Assembly: GCA_905331475.1 (NCBI GenBank)
Contig: CAJNYU010002284.1
Span: 62,001 to 126,000 of the forward strand
Reading direction: 5' to 3'
Length of the DNA stretch: 64,000 nt
Origin: Rotaria socialis
Taxonomy: Eukaryota; Rotifera; Eurotatoria; Philodinida; Philodinidae
Shown: positions 33,969-45,594 of the stretch, piece by piece
Layout: each line of letters starts with the position of its first letter
How positions within the stretch are numbered: the stretch's first letter is position 1
Notes under the pieces: generated by a model
Told to the model about the DNA's origin: nothing
The model's input: the letters and a program-made list of their open reading frames with translations, nothing else
Database searches by the model: none
Position numbers and translations under genes: made by a program

Positions 33969-36405
33969 ATGTATATTTCCTTTCGTCGTCATCTCTATCA
34001 AACTACTCTTTATATAGCAATTGTTTGGTTATTTACTATAATTATACTTTTTTATTTCAATGATCCGAAAAGAAATCCTATTGATAAACAACCATTTGAA
34101 GATCTCAATATCAAACAACACGATGAAAATCGTTTAGATATAAAATTAATTAATCAATCACAACATGAGGAAATTCATAATATATTCGATGAACCAAAGC
34201 AAGTCGTGGCACCTGTTATTGATGACAATAAAAACAATCCAAACAGGTATGGCGACATGGGAAAACCAGTTATTATTGATAAAAATATATTATCACCAAG
34301 TGAACTAAAGAAATATGATGAAGGCCTTGAAAACAATGCATTCAATGCATATGTAAGCGATTTAATACCGTTTCATCGCAATCTACCCGACGAACGTCAT
34401 CCGGATTGTAGAAAACTTGAATATAAAGCACTATCAATAACGGCAAGTGTAGTTATGTGTTTTCATAATGAAGCATGGACAACATTATTAAGATCAATAC
34501 ATTCGGTTATTGATCGTAGTCCACCACATTTATTAAAAGAAATTATTCTTGTTGATGATTTTTCTGACATGAGTAAAACACAAGTTCTTGTTTTTTTTTT
34601 AAATTTGTATTTGAAATAATGAATTATTTGCATAGGTCATTTACAGAAGCCATTGGATGATTATATAGAAACTCTTAAAATAGTTTCAATAGTTCGACAA
34701 CCGCGACGCGAAGGTTTAATACGTTCACGTTTAGCAGGCGCTGTTCTTGTTAAAAGTGATACGATTGTTTTTCTTGACTCACATATTGAAGTTACAGAAG
34801 GTTGGCTGGAGCCATTACTTGACCCAATAGCAAAAAATCGCACAATAGTTGTAGTACCTGTTATTGACACTATTGATGCTACAACATTTGCTTTTACTTT
34901 TATTTCTGAAACAATATATGTTGGTGGCTTTGATTGGAACTTACAATTCAACTGGCATATTTTACCCAAACGAGAACAATCAACAAGAAACAGTTCAGCC
35001 GACCTAGCAAGAACGCCGACTATGGCTGGAGGACTGTTTGCCATTAGTAAAAGTTATTTTTATGATCTAGGAAGTTGTAAGTTTGATCGAATCATGCGAA
35101 GTCTATGAATCTTATTTCAAAACTTAAGTTAAATTATTTGTAACAGAGATTTCATTTCAGTAGTAAATGAGTGAATTTCGTCCGTGTTTTATTGGGACGT
35201 ACAATTCAAATCTGAGCCATTTTCTTTTTTAATGCCAAGAGTTTTTTTCCAAAGGAGAAATTTCTATATTTTTTTGTTGGATTAATAGATGATGATGCTA
35301 TGGATATTTGGGGTGGTGAAAATTTAGAAATATCTTTTCGTATATGGATGTGTGGAGGTAATTATGATGATTCTTTTGTTTTGTTCTTATATTCAATCTT
35401 ACATATAGGGACTTTGGTAATTTCTCCTTGTTCACATGTTGGTCATGTATTTCGTCCAAAATCTCCTTATAAATGGTTACCTGGTGTCAATGCAGTTAAG
35501 AAGAATTGTGTTCGAGTCGCTGAAGTTTGGCTTGATGAATATAAAGTATAAAAATTGATTAGTTAAATTTAACAGCGAGAATATAATTTAATATTAATTT
35601 AGAAATATTACTACGCAAGGCTTAATTATAAACTAGTACGATTTTCGTGTATTCTATAGGATGGACAGGTATTCTGGTTTTCTTTGTTTAGGAGGATTAT
35701 GGTGATGTGAGTTCACGGAAAGCACTCCGAGAAAGATTAAAATGTAAATCATTTAAATGGTATTTAACTGAGATCTATCCGGAACTGACGATTCCAGAAT
35801 TTGGAATAGCTGCGGGTGATGTATGTGAACTATACCAAAGTCCATGTTTCCTCGATTTATACGAAACTAATCAGTAAATAAAAATTGTTTAGATTCGAAA
35901 TCTCGCTGTTCACTACTGTGTTGATGCTAATGCTGAGAGCAAGAATTTCCAGAAGCCAGCAATCGGCTATGAATGTCATGAACAAGGTGGTAATCAGGTA
36001 AAAACAGATGAAAATACTTATTCTCAATCAAATAATTATGTTGTGTTTGACCTAGTTTTTTACGCTCAGTAAAACGGGTCAGATTCATCGAGATGGCGGA
36101 TGCCTAGATTATCGAGATGGCAAGGAAGGGATTAATAAAAATGATAGAATTCTTGTTTTATTATGTCATGATCAGAATGGAACTCAATCTTGGATTTATA
36201 ATAAGGTTTGTTTCATATTCAAATTCATATTTTTCTGGTGCATGCAAAAGAAAAACTATACGCTATTTTCTAGAACGATCAATTATATCATCCAGAATCG
36301 TCACTGTGTATGACGTTATCTGACGATTACCAGCATCTTCAAATGCAAATATGTAATCTCGATATTGCACGGCAAAGATGGATATGGAGCCGACAATCAC
36401 ATTAA
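33969..36405 (+). CDS. polypeptide N-acetylgalactosaminyltransferase
   Basis: Starts mucin-type O-glycosylation in the Golgi by adding GalNAc to Ser/Thr. Eight exons in phase: 33969-34572, 34636-35076, 35289-35357, 35409-35545, 35692-35820, 35893-35997, 36083-36205 and 36274-36405, encoding 579 residues. Residues 12-30 are the type II signal anchor ([19 protein letters not shown]). A stem follows. The GT-A domain contains [30 protein letters not shown], the metal-binding FLDSHIEV (D-x-H), the Gal/GalNAc-T motif [16 protein letters not shown], and the third metal ligand in [10 protein letters not shown]. The C-terminal ricin-type lectin domain retains Cys and QxW-like repeats (GTQSWIY, RQRWIW) but seems shortened between GGNQ and GGCLDYRDG. 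Exon 7 uses the second of two AGs. The GALNT subtype cannot be assigned. Confidence 0.93.
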
Positions 36406-37671
36406 AAAATGGATTGAGCTCCTACTAATATAACGAATAGATTGGCAGTGAAATATTTAATTTAATAATTGTTCTTTATTCTCTAATAGTTTCATTTCTT
36501 TTTATTATCTTCTTTGTTTTTTACAATTGTTATCTAATCAATAGTTTACAATGAATACATAAAGGCAAATACTCGGATATTAATTTTAATGACATTTCTA
36601 TTTATTCAAACCATGATAGTCTTAACTTCAGACTAACGTCTGTATTAAAATGATATTTTGATGCCTAATTTTGGAAAATATTTTACTTGGGATTCACCTG
36701 TGTCTAAAACTATTTCGTAAAAATGTCAGTGTCGTAATTTCTTCCTTTTTCTTCGATTCATAATTCTTTAGAATCAAGCTATTGTGATTTATAGTTCACA
36801 GATGTGATGTACTTGAATGAGGAAAATCATGCAATAAAGTATTTTCTTTATTATCATATGTATATAATCTGAGATCTCTATATTATCGTACAGCTCAGTT
36901 TTACTCGTGAAGAGAAAAACGCGATAAAAATATCGATGTACACATTGAAGCCATTAAAAACGAATCGTTTCTTGTAACAACTTGGCAACAAGAATCTAGT
37001 GGTGAACTATACTCGATTTCAACTGTTACAAAGCAATTCAGATCGAAATTCAAGAATCTTAGCATTCCGAAGAGGAAATTGTATCAAGTAAACTAAATAT
37101 ATTTTAAATTTTCACAATAAAGCTTTGCCAAACTAGAACTCGTCGCTAATAAAATTACAACTTGAATTTAGCCATCGCTTGATTGAAGAAAATCTTGCGC
37201 AAATGGTTTCTATTTTTTATTTTGTGAATACACACAAACGTATGATTCATACACTCATGTGTATAGAAAATACAATGAGAAATCTTTTCACAGCGGTTTC
37301 ATACGAAAAAACATATCGGTATTATTTATGAACTTTTTTTTATACAGTACCGAGAAAATCAATTTTCGATTATGACTATTTTACAACTGAGAAGTGGTTT
37401 TTATATTTGTTAATTATACTGTGCTGTCACATATTCGTATATTTTTCAGCGTTTTGCATGATTGACTAAATTAAGCTTACAGTTTGCAATCAGTGCACCG
37501 CATTCATATGTTTGTCTATCAAAAAATCATTGCAGTTCGCATGCATCACTGACTCCACAATTTTCGCTATATATATGTTTACTAGTTTGCGATTTTTTTT
37601 CTTGTGTTATTTCAGATCGTTGAAATCAATTCAAAAAGTACCCATTAATTTGAATATTTGAAGAAAAAAAA
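36406..37671. other. intergenic
   Basis: The spacer between the GalNAc-transferase and the EF-hand gene, AT-rich. Nothing recognised. Confidence 0.4.
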
Positions 37672-38564
37672 ATGGAAAGCAAACCAACCGAACCAGCTAA
37701 AACAGTAGAACCAACCGAACCAGCTAAAACAGTAGAACCAACCAAACCAGCAGACAAAATAGAGTTGACAGAAAAACATGTACAATCTCTGAAGAAAATG
37801 TCACATCTCACCGACACAGAAATTCGAACATTATTTGGTTTGTATCATCTAATATAGTTGATGTCGGACGCAAAAATTTCTTTAATAACATTGATAATGT
37901 GAAGTCAAGTGTATAGGAGTTGAGCCGTACTAACTATCGGTCGTCTCTATTTTGATAAGCTAGAAAACAAAATATGAGTCATCTGAAAAAAATTTTCTTT
38001 ACTTTATAAACTCTGATTCCATACTGGTGTCATTACACTTTTCATTTGTAGGCAGTTTTCGTCAATTGGGATCTTCTGGCCAACTCACACTGGAAGAATT
38101 CACCAAACTATGGAATGGTACAGCGCCCGAAGAGGATAATTCTAATGATATTTTTTCAGCCAAACGAGCCTTTGCAGTGTTCGATCGAGATCATTCAGGT
38201 GCGTCTTTCATAAATAATTTTTCTTCAAATTAATATTCTTGTTTTAGGAAAAATCGACTTCAACGAATTTTTGACGGCTACTGTCTTGTTGAGACGTCAC
38301 TCAACAAAGCAAAAGCTTACACTTATGTTTGCTCTATGCGATTCCAATTACGATGGTTATCTTTCAAAAGAAGAAATTGAAAAATTCTTTCTTACAAGAA
38401 AGGCTGCAGAAGAACATGCGAAAGACGATGACATCGCAGCGTTCAAGGCTCATTTAAATGAGATCTTTGCAAAATATGATCTCAACAAGGATGGAAAAAT
38501 GTCACACAAGGAATTCCATAATCTTTGCAATAATGACGAATTTTTCAAGCAAATTGTAGCTTGA
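37672..38564 (+). CDS. EF-hand calcium-binding protein
   Basis: Three exons in phase, 37672-37837, 38052-38198 and 38248-38564, give 209 residues. Three canonical EF loops are visible. The loop at 100-111 is DRDHSGKIDFNE, split by the second intron right after the Gly. The loop at 136-147 is DSNYDGYLSKEE, and the loop at 182-193 is DLNKDGKMSHKE. An upstream hand (about 62-72, GSSGQLTLEEF) lacks the acidic ligands. Spacing and order resemble neuronal-calcium-sensor/calcineurin-B-like proteins with a dead first hand, but there is no Gly2 myristoylation signal. The N-terminus instead has a nine-residue unit repeated: TEPAKTVEP twice, then TKPADKIEL. A related first exon lies at 40241. Confidence 0.88.
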
Positions 38565-40240
38565 TCCACTTCGAACTTAATCCAAAATTCTATTAGAACT
38601 ATGTTCCAACTACAACAATTTTTCTCTTAAGCCTACATATGTTTTTAAGCATTAGTAATATGATCGCTAGCAATAAATTTCAGAAAACACCTGTTAACAT
38701 CTGCCTCTTACGTTAGTTTTATTTTCTTATATCCATAAATTTGGTTCCTTACAATTCACATGTGTCGACTTCCCGTATGCGAAGAGAGTTTATTGCTCTC
38801 TCTATATATCTTCTTTTTTTGCAAGGCTTCTTAGTAGATTCGGTTGACTAAATCAAGGAAATTATCTTGAATATAAATCATAGAATGTTGTCATATGTTT
38901 TTTGCTTACAACTAAATGAAATGTCAATACATATGATAATTATTACTGAGAAAGATATATACTCGTAAATCACCAAACAATCTTTCGTTTCCCTTTCAAT
39001 GGTGATACGAAAAGGGGTCAATGTTTTGTCATGCAAGCATCTATTGATAATGTTTTGGCAATTTTTCTAAATGCAAACGGGGTGATGTTGTCAGATTGAG
39101 TGGTCTACATATTAGTTGGATGATCTACTTCAGATCTAGTCGATTATGAACGTTGACATCTGGGTACGATTATACCAATACTTATAGATACAAGGAAAGC
39201 ATCTTCTTCACAGTTACGTCTCAACATAAAGCCACGTTTAGGACTCGAACGAAACTTAGGGTTTATTCTCTACAATATACTGGGTTTCCTCGAAGGATAA
39301 TTTTTCTACATTCATTAGATCAACTATTTCAAGTCGCGTCCTGTTTTAAGTGTTGCACTCTTAGAGTCAATTAAGATCTTCATCAGTAAAATTTTACGAT
39401 AAAATTCGAAAACTTTTCGAAGATATCTTCATTCTCCGTTACTATAATTCTACTCTCACAATACAGCTACGCTTTCACTATGTAAATTGCATATCGATCT
39501 ATTGTGTTTTTATGTTTTCTGTAGTAGTGGAACTTGGACGACAAGATGATATCTCTAGCAAATATGATTTCTAATTTCGTTTCACTGTTATAAACAAAAT
39601 CGAAGAAAAACGAAGTGGCATGCAGCATTTTGTTTGTCTAAGGTAAACCTTATCTTATTTACATTGACATTAAAATATTGTACAAAATTTGATGTCTCAA
39701 TGTGTTGTTCACTTGTTTCGATTATTCTAATTCGAGAATATGACGGCAAGATTAATTGTATTGTAAATCTGTTTGTGTACCATTCAATAAGGTATGTATA
39801 CCGGAATTTTCATACGTGATAAATATTGTTTATCATTCATGGCCATTTCATCAGCCCAGACAGTGTTCAAGGTTATAATATTTTCTTTGTGGTGTTCGCT
39901 ATCACCTTTTCAGGTGAGCATTGTAAGAGAAAATAGGAAAACACGTATGCGTTAATCATGTGACTACTCAAGAGCAAGGGTGATATGCGGCAACAAGATT
40001 AATTCTGCACATATTTAAGCATTTTCTATGTTCTGCATGGCTGCTGACGCTATATACACAAGACACACCAATAAATATAACGTCTATTATATTTTTTTTT
40101 GTCAAAAATGATGTATAGTCATAGGCACAATATCCTTGTTGATACAAGGTTGAAAAATATTCGACTTGATTCTCTCTTTTCATCCTAGATCGTTACTATC
40201 AATAATCAGTAGGTGACAACTAATTACAATATCTGATAAA
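38565..40240. other. intergenic
   Basis: The spacer between the two EF-hand gene copies. No gene or obvious repeat seen. Confidence 0.4.
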
Positions 40241-40373
40241 ATGGCAAGTAAACCAGAAGAGACACCCCTAAAGCCAGTAAAAACGAGAGGCAAAGTCGAA
40301 TTGTCTGAAAAACATCTTCAAGCGCTTCAGAAACGATCACATCTCAGCGAAGACGAAATTCGATCAACTTTCG
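40241..40373 (+). pseudogene. orphan first exon of a second EF-hand gene
   Basis: Encodes MASKPEETPLKPVKTRGKVE and then LSEKHLQALQKRSHLSEDEI. The latter aligns closely with exon 1 of the EF-hand gene at 37672 (LTEKHVQSLKKMSHLTDTEI). It ends at the same place (TFG, donor GTTCGT) and in the same phase 1. Exons 2 and 3 with the EF loops were not found downstream. The intron runs straight into a fold-back element and a non-LTR retrotransposon, and nothing matching the missing exons appears before 49 kb. The tandem copy is therefore truncated, or has an intron of at least 8 kb. Confidence 0.7.
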
Positions 40374-40448
40374 GTTCGTATAATCTAAGAGAATTTACTG
40401 TGATTTTTCTTCAACAGTTCTAATGCGGACTTTTAATGCTGTAAATTA

Positions 40449-40885
40449 GAGGTGGACCGTTGATTTTAATTTGAGTTAATTAAGAGAGTTAATTAAGTGG
40501 TTTTACTTAACACTTAATATTAAGAAAAAAACGTTTACATTAGCGACTTAATTACTTAATATTAAGTGTTAACTCAATACTTAATTTTTAATATTAAGTG
40601 TTAAACGAAACACTTAATTTTTAAAATTAAGTATTGCTTTAACACTTAATATTAAGTAATTAAGTGGGTAATCTACACATTTTTTTCTTAATATTAAGTG
40701 CTCTAGCAATACTTAATTTTTAAAATTAAGTGTTTCGTTAACACTTAATATTAAGAATTAAGTATTGCGTTAACGCTTAATATTAAGTAATTAAGTCGCT
40801 AATGTAAACGTTTTTTTCTTAATATTAAGTGTTAAGTTAAAACTTAACACTTAATATTAAATTAACGTAAAGTGCCACCCCTACT
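40449..40885. mobile_element. AT-rich fold-back element
   Basis: A large palindrome of TTAATATTAAGT-type words. The left arm from about 40495 (TTACTTAACACTTAATATTA, then AAAAAAACGTTTACATTAGC) recurs inverted up to about 40842, centred near 40670. The outer ends are GAGGTGGA on the left and CCACCCC on the right, which are inverted copies of GGTGG. It has no coding capacity. It sits between the orphan EF-hand exon and the 3' end of the retrotransposon. Confidence 0.8.
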
Positions 40886-40970
40886 CGGCACTACGACGCT
40901 TCGCTCGGCACTACGACGCTTCGCTCGGCACTACGTCGCTTCGCTCAGCACTACGTCACTTCGCTCAATA
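40886..40970 (-). repeat. 20-bp tandem repeat at retrotransposon 3' end
   Basis: About four copies of the 20-mer CTCGGCACTACGACGCTTCG occur with a few substitutions (ACGTCG, CTCAGC). The array lies immediately beyond the ORF2 end of the minus-strand non-LTR element. Short tandem repeats at the 3' terminus are usual for several non-LTR families. Confidence 0.8.
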
Positions 40971-42255
40971 CTAAAAAAATCTAGAAACCAATTTTCAAAG
41001 GAATTCGTTTTTTTCACAGAGTTTAATGAATTTGTATAGAATTGGTCCGAAAGTCCGGCCCGAAAATTCCGTGGGCCGAAATTCTTGTCTCCCGTTATGA
41101 GCACACTGAGTTCGTCGGCAAACATGTGACCTGAATGAGCACCGAGACATTGTATTAGATCACAGTGATAGACTATGAAAAGGAAAGGACTTAGACTGCT
41201 TCCTTGTGGTAGTCCAATATCAATCTTGTACTTTTCGGATACTTTGTCTCCAAACGCGATGTAAGTTTGTCGGTTCCCTAACCAGGAGGCCGTCATTTTC
41301 AGTAGTGCTATAAGCATGCCTAGATCGTGCAGTTTCACCAATAGGCCAGCGTGCCATACCATATCATACGCTTTACGGTAGTCTACATATAAGGCGAGCG
41401 TTGGCATATTTACTGCTAGGTTATTTTGGATTTCTTGATAAATTGAGAGCACTCTGGTTGCTATCAGTCCTCCCTGTCTGAAACCTGATTGTTCAATCGG
41501 GACTAACTGAGCTCATTCAGCCCAGTTGCTTACTCTTTCCCGAAGTACTTTTTCAAATAACTTCGAGTGTGTTGCCAAAAGCGAGATTGGGCGGGTTTGA
41601 TCGGGACGAGGTACACCGGCATTTAGTTTGTTCAATGTAATTATCTTTGCTAGCATCCAGAAATCCGGGTACCGACCTTCGCTTAGCCAGACATTGAAAC
41701 ATTTAACTAAGCAATCTATATATGCTGGCGGGAGTAGTTTAATTATATATTTAGATATCTGATCATACCCCGATGATTTTTTATTTTTCAATTTTTTAAT
41801 AATTTTTGTTACTTCTAATGATGTTACTTTTCGACCTTGATATCTAATAGTTGGGATAAGGTATTCATGATTTTGTTATAGTCATGTACAATTTTCTGAT
41901 CATGTTGTTCACTTTCATCTATAGTAGAGCTATTCGCTTGTTCCTTATAATAACTGTAAAGCATATTTGTTATTTCTTGTTGGTCAGCAATCGTAATAGA
42001 ACCTGCTTTTAATTTCGAGATTGGTAATATTTTAGGTTTGTAAATCTTCGATAGATGCGACCAAAAATGTTTGCCATTTCTATCGTGAGATTCCTGAACA
42101 GGGGATAAAAAGGCGTTCCATCGTTCCGATTTATAATTTTTCACTTGTTTGGTTAGTGTTCTTAATAATAATCTAGTTCTTTCTACTTCAACGCCAAATT
42201 TTGTTTTTCTTTCTCGATAGTACTTATTTCTAACTCGACTAACTTGCTTTAACAT
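40931..42255 (-). pseudogene. retrotransposon ORF2: reverse transcriptase part, broken
   Basis: Recognisable RT motifs in order: KNKKSSGYDQISKYIIKLLP (fingers), RPISLLATHSKLFEKVL, LALYVDYRKAYDMVWHAGLL (motif A, with the catalytic Asp), GLPQGSSLSPFLFIVY (motif B), then MFADELSVLI. In the last, the catalytic (F/Y)ADD box reads FADE, so the second Asp is changed. The frame is interrupted by a TGA at 41513 and shifts near 41826. The upstream piece 42255-41824 is the Lys/Arg-rich linker between endonuclease and RT. The thumb region after motif C is short and ends abruptly. This copy cannot make an active enzyme. Confidence 0.85.
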
Positions 42256-42423
42256 ACCTACAATATAATGTGGTAATGAAGGGCGGTATCTATTCCTGGT
42301 ACTCCACTTGGTTACTCAATTTTTTAGAGCGCTAAGGAAACGTGTGTAGTTCAAGTACCAATTTTCTGCATCTTGTATTTCTGATTCTTTTGTCCAAAAG
42401 TCTTTCAGTAATGTTAAAACAGT

Positions 42424-43500
42424 TTAAAACCCTGTCCAATTGACTACGGGGAAATTTCCATCCGTTTGGAATCCGATTCGATCACTTTTCATAACTATTG
42501 GCCAATGATCGCTCGTTCCTATGTTAAGTGTTTCCGCTTCAGCGTCCTCTATGTTTGTAAAGATGTGGTCAATATATCTATCTGATCTTTTAGATGAATT
42601 CTTCGTTTCAGGTATGAATAACAAATTGTTCTTTTCTATCCAAAGCCGCTATGGCTGGATGGTTAAGATGTTCGGCACATATCCACAAGATAATGCGTTC
42701 AAACCTCGGCGCCATCATCCATAGAATAACCTTGGATAAGTTACTAACGGCTGTTTTGTCTCGGATCACCCATCCGATAGCACGCTGATTACATGTGACA
42801 TACATAAAAATATCCTCGTGGATAGTATGTGGTTAGTCAGTATGCATGGGAAGCTTAAGTAATTAAGCGGAAGGAACTCTGAGTCAGGCCGGCCTTCTGT
42901 CCAGAGCTGCAGCTAGTAATAGTTGTAGGAAAAATATCGGGCTCTTGAAACTGTCTCCGGACAGCTACCCTATACTGAAAGGTAGCCGCAAGGCAAGGGT
43001 ATTCTTCTTCTTCTTCTTCTTCTTCTTTTCTATCCATTTTTTTAATTGATTACCTCGAGCATCTGTCACCGGGCTTTGCCCTTCTTGTTCTGAGGCATTA
43101 AAGTCTCCAGTTAGGATAGTTTTTTCAGATATGTATGACGTAAGATCTTCTAAATTTCTGGACTAACATTGGGGCCAATAAATTCCAATAATTCTAATTT
43201 GTCCCGTTAGTCCTTCTACATCTACAATCACCGTGTTTTCTATATTTGTATCAATACGTGTTGCTTTGAGATGTTTTCCAACTGCTACAACTACTCCTCC
43301 TTTGCTATTGGTACCGTTCTGATAGAAACTCTTAAAATGGGGATGGTAAAATTTTTCCATAACTCTCCTACTTCCGTGAATATTCCTATAGAGCTGTCAG
43401 AGTTAAAAATAAGTTCCACTGCTTCTAGTGCTCGGGTCCCCATCCTTGTACATTATAGTTAAGTATGCACAATGAATTTTGTTGGCATTTAGAATGGTTG
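42424..43500 (-). pseudogene. retrotransposon ORF2: APE endonuclease part, broken
   Basis: Read on the minus strand. It opens with an LNYNVQGWG-like strand near 43470. GGVVVAVGKHLKATRI and VEGLTGQIRIIGIYWPQ follow at 43360-43163, which are typical of AP-endonuclease-like domains of non-LTR elements. After the SINE, the tail carries RSDRYIDHIFTN and NIGTSDHWPIVM, whose SDH is the conserved catalytic Asp-His of the family. The parts are separated by the 382-bp SINE and by stops. Confidence 0.8.
42631..43036 (+). mobile_element. tRNA-derived SINE nested in the retrotransposon
   Basis: The element is 42643-43024 (382 bp), flanked by the direct repeat CTTTTCTATCCA at 42631-42642 and 43025-43036. 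Its 5' part has a pol III box A-like sequence (TGGCTGGATGG at 42652) and a box B-like sequence (GCGTTCAAACC near 42693), about 40 nt apart, in a tRNA-like context. It ends in a (TTC)n tail of about eight units at 43000-43024. Together, the tRNA-like head, unrelated body, simple-repeat tail and target duplication identify a SINE. Its orientation is opposite to that of the host retrotransposon. The tail resembles none seen on the host element, so its partner LINE is a different family. Confidence 0.82.
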
Positions 43501-43812
43501 GTTGGTGTTTCCCATAAACTAAGAATTCCATTAATTGTATTTCCTGATAACCATTCACCCATTACTGAGCTGACATATGCACTACTTTGACAGGAAAGCC
43601 CTAGTCTATGACTTTTCGAATCACTTCACTTTTAACATCAATGAGGGAAGAAGAAAAATAGAAATAAGAGTTAGGAACAAAAGGAATTGCATCAATGTTC
43701 ATAGAATATAACAAGGAACTACTAAGCATTTACGTTACTAATTGGTGAATCTTGCTCCATTATATCGTAGTTCGCGTTGTTATTGAAAGTTGTTAACTTA
43801 GTTTGTATTCTG

Positions 43813-45594
43813 TTACTGTTGGGTTCTAAAAGACGGAGATGTTGGTGTTTGTTTTTGTTGATCATTTGTGATAGCATTAAACTTTTCACTAACATTCTCT
43901 TTAAATGCTTCTAGTTGCTGTACTAAGCTTTGTAGTTGTTGTTTGTTTTTCTTTTCTAATGTTGCATTGATGAGCTGTTGAATGATCTTTGCTAGGTCAA
44001 TCAAACTTTCTTTATTCCATACCGATCTTTTTTCTAAGATATCAACTTTTACAACTTGGTTATCCATTTGCAATTCCATTCGACGTATTATATCTAAAAC
44101 ATCTTTAGTTCGGCATACTAACTCACCTAGTCGATCATTTTCATTTTCATGTTGAATTTGTGGCCTATCTGTTGATTTTGATTGGCGTCCCCATGCTTGT
44201 TTAGTTCCATTTATTTGTTTTTTTTCAAATCTTTCATCTTCAACATAACGATTAGCTTCTCGTTTTTGGTTGATGCTTGGTTGACTTATTAATCCATCAT
44301 TAATGGCTTTTTTAACTTGATCTTTTAATGTTATGCGATAATTGTAAACCACTGGAAATTCGATACTTGTTGATAAATGTGGACCTTCACATTGAGCACA
44401 TAACATTGGCTTTTGGCATCGATGATTAAATTCCCAATTATCTAAGCATTTACGACATCGAGGGTTCATTTTACATTCAGGTTTAGTATGACCAGTTATC
44501 CAGCAGTTTGCGCAGTAAGTCAATTTTAGACCAGGAAGAAATGCAGTTATTGGTAGCAGTAGATGTCCGATTGCTATACGGCCAATCTTTAAGATTTCTT
44601 CATATTCATTTGCATCGGCTACACAAAATCTATAATCATTTGTTGATCGGGGTCGATGATAGTTGATTTTTGAGAAGGAACTTACTGAACTGATTGATTT
44701 ACTAATTTCTCGAAAAACGAATTCATTAGATAGATCAACAACTGGTGCGTAGCGCACTACTAATGCGCAACAATCAGGTAGAGAGCGAGGTCGTTGTATT
44801 TCAACGCCAATGTCGTCCATTTCATTTGGCCACTTACAGTTCCAAAGTAATAAGAAATCACTTTTTGATGTTACTCCAAATTTATATCGATTCGTGCCAA
44901 CAGGTATCAGTATAGAAAAATCTCCTATTGATTCAGATGATTGCTGTTGGACTGTTTGACGAATCCATCTTGCCACTCTCATGGCTGATGGTATACTACG
45001 TTGAGTTATATTACTATCAAATTTTATATAAAAGCACGGTAAGTTATTCGCTACTGCTCTTTTAAGATGTGCTGTTGGTAGGTGAAATGGTTTAACTGTT
45101 GTTGATAGTTGTGGAGGAGCTGATGGTGTAATTTCATGAGGTCTTGATTTCTTAATTTGGCGTTGGTATTGATTTTCTGATCCACTCTCTTCTAATGGTC
45201 GTCGTGGGGTTGATGAGACTTGGTGGTTTGTTGATGATGGACTGGACCGTGTAACACGCTCAATTGTAGATGTTTTTGATATTTGGTTATGGTGGTGATG
45301 ACGGTGATGTATTTCTTGAATATGATCAAATGTAATTGGATGATCCATTAGCTGTGGTAATTGTCGTGTTACTTGTTGTCGATTTAATGGTGATTGGGTA
45401 TTGGAACGCGTATGATGAGTCATTGTTGTATTTTGTTGTTTGTTCATGTAAATGTTCAGGTGTTGTTTCTTGTAGATTTCTGTCATGTAACGTACAAATT
45501 GATCATCGCTGTTCATTTCATTGTACCAATAACCAAAATCAGTATGATCATTTACGGGTTGGATCTCTTCTTGAGATCCACATGTCTTGGCCAT
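43813..45594 (-). CDS. retrotransposon ORF1 (Gag-like, zinc knuckles)
   Basis: An intact frame of 593 residues. The N-terminal third is low in complexity and rich in Gln, His, Thr and Ser. Residues 180-350 form a folded region that may be an RNA-binding domain (PCFYIKFDSN, FSILIPVGTNRYKFGVTS). At about 360-415 there are Cys/His clusters: CANCWITGHTKPEC (C-x2-C-x4-H-x4-C), then CRKCLDNWEFNHRC and CAQCEGPH. The C-terminus (about 480-585) has coiled-coil-like Leu/Lys/Gln spacing. Such ORF1 proteins bind the element RNA in the transposition particle. ORF1 is open while ORF2 is broken. Confidence 0.85.
   Translation of the reverse strand: MAKTCGSQEEIQPVNDHTDFGYWYNEMNSDDQFVRYMTEIYKKQHLNIYMNKQQNTTMTHHTRSNTQSPLNRQQVTRQLPQLMDHPITFDHIQEIHHRHHHHNQISKTSTIERVTRSSPSSTNHQVSSTPRRPLEESGSENQYQRQIKKSRPHEITPSAPPQLSTTVKPFHLPTAHLKRAVANNLPCFYIKFDSNITQRSIPSAMRVARWIRQTVQQQSSESIGDFSILIPVGTNRYKFGVTSKSDFLLLWNCKWPNEMDDIGVEIQRPRSLPDCCALVVRYAPVVDLSNEFVFREISKSISSVSSFSKINYHRPRSTNDYRFCVADANEYEEILKIGRIAIGHLLLPITAFLPGLKLTYCANCWITGHTKPECKMNPRCRKCLDNWEFNHRCQKPMLCAQCEGPHLSTSIEFPVVYNYRITLKDQVKKAINDGLISQPSINQKREANRYVEDERFEKKQINGTKQAWGRQSKSTDRPQIQHENENDRLGELVCRTKDVLDIIRRMELQMDNQVVKVDILEKRSVWNKESLIDLAKIIQQLINATLEKKNKQQLQSLVQQLEAFKENVSEKFNAITNDQQKQTPTSPSFRTQQ

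Noticed and set aside
34661-35044. 127-codon minus-strand ORF
   Set aside because: Antisense shadow of GalNAc-transferase exon 2.
42855-43037. 60-codon ORF with a Glu run
   Set aside because: The Glu run is the (TTC)n tail of the SINE read backwards.
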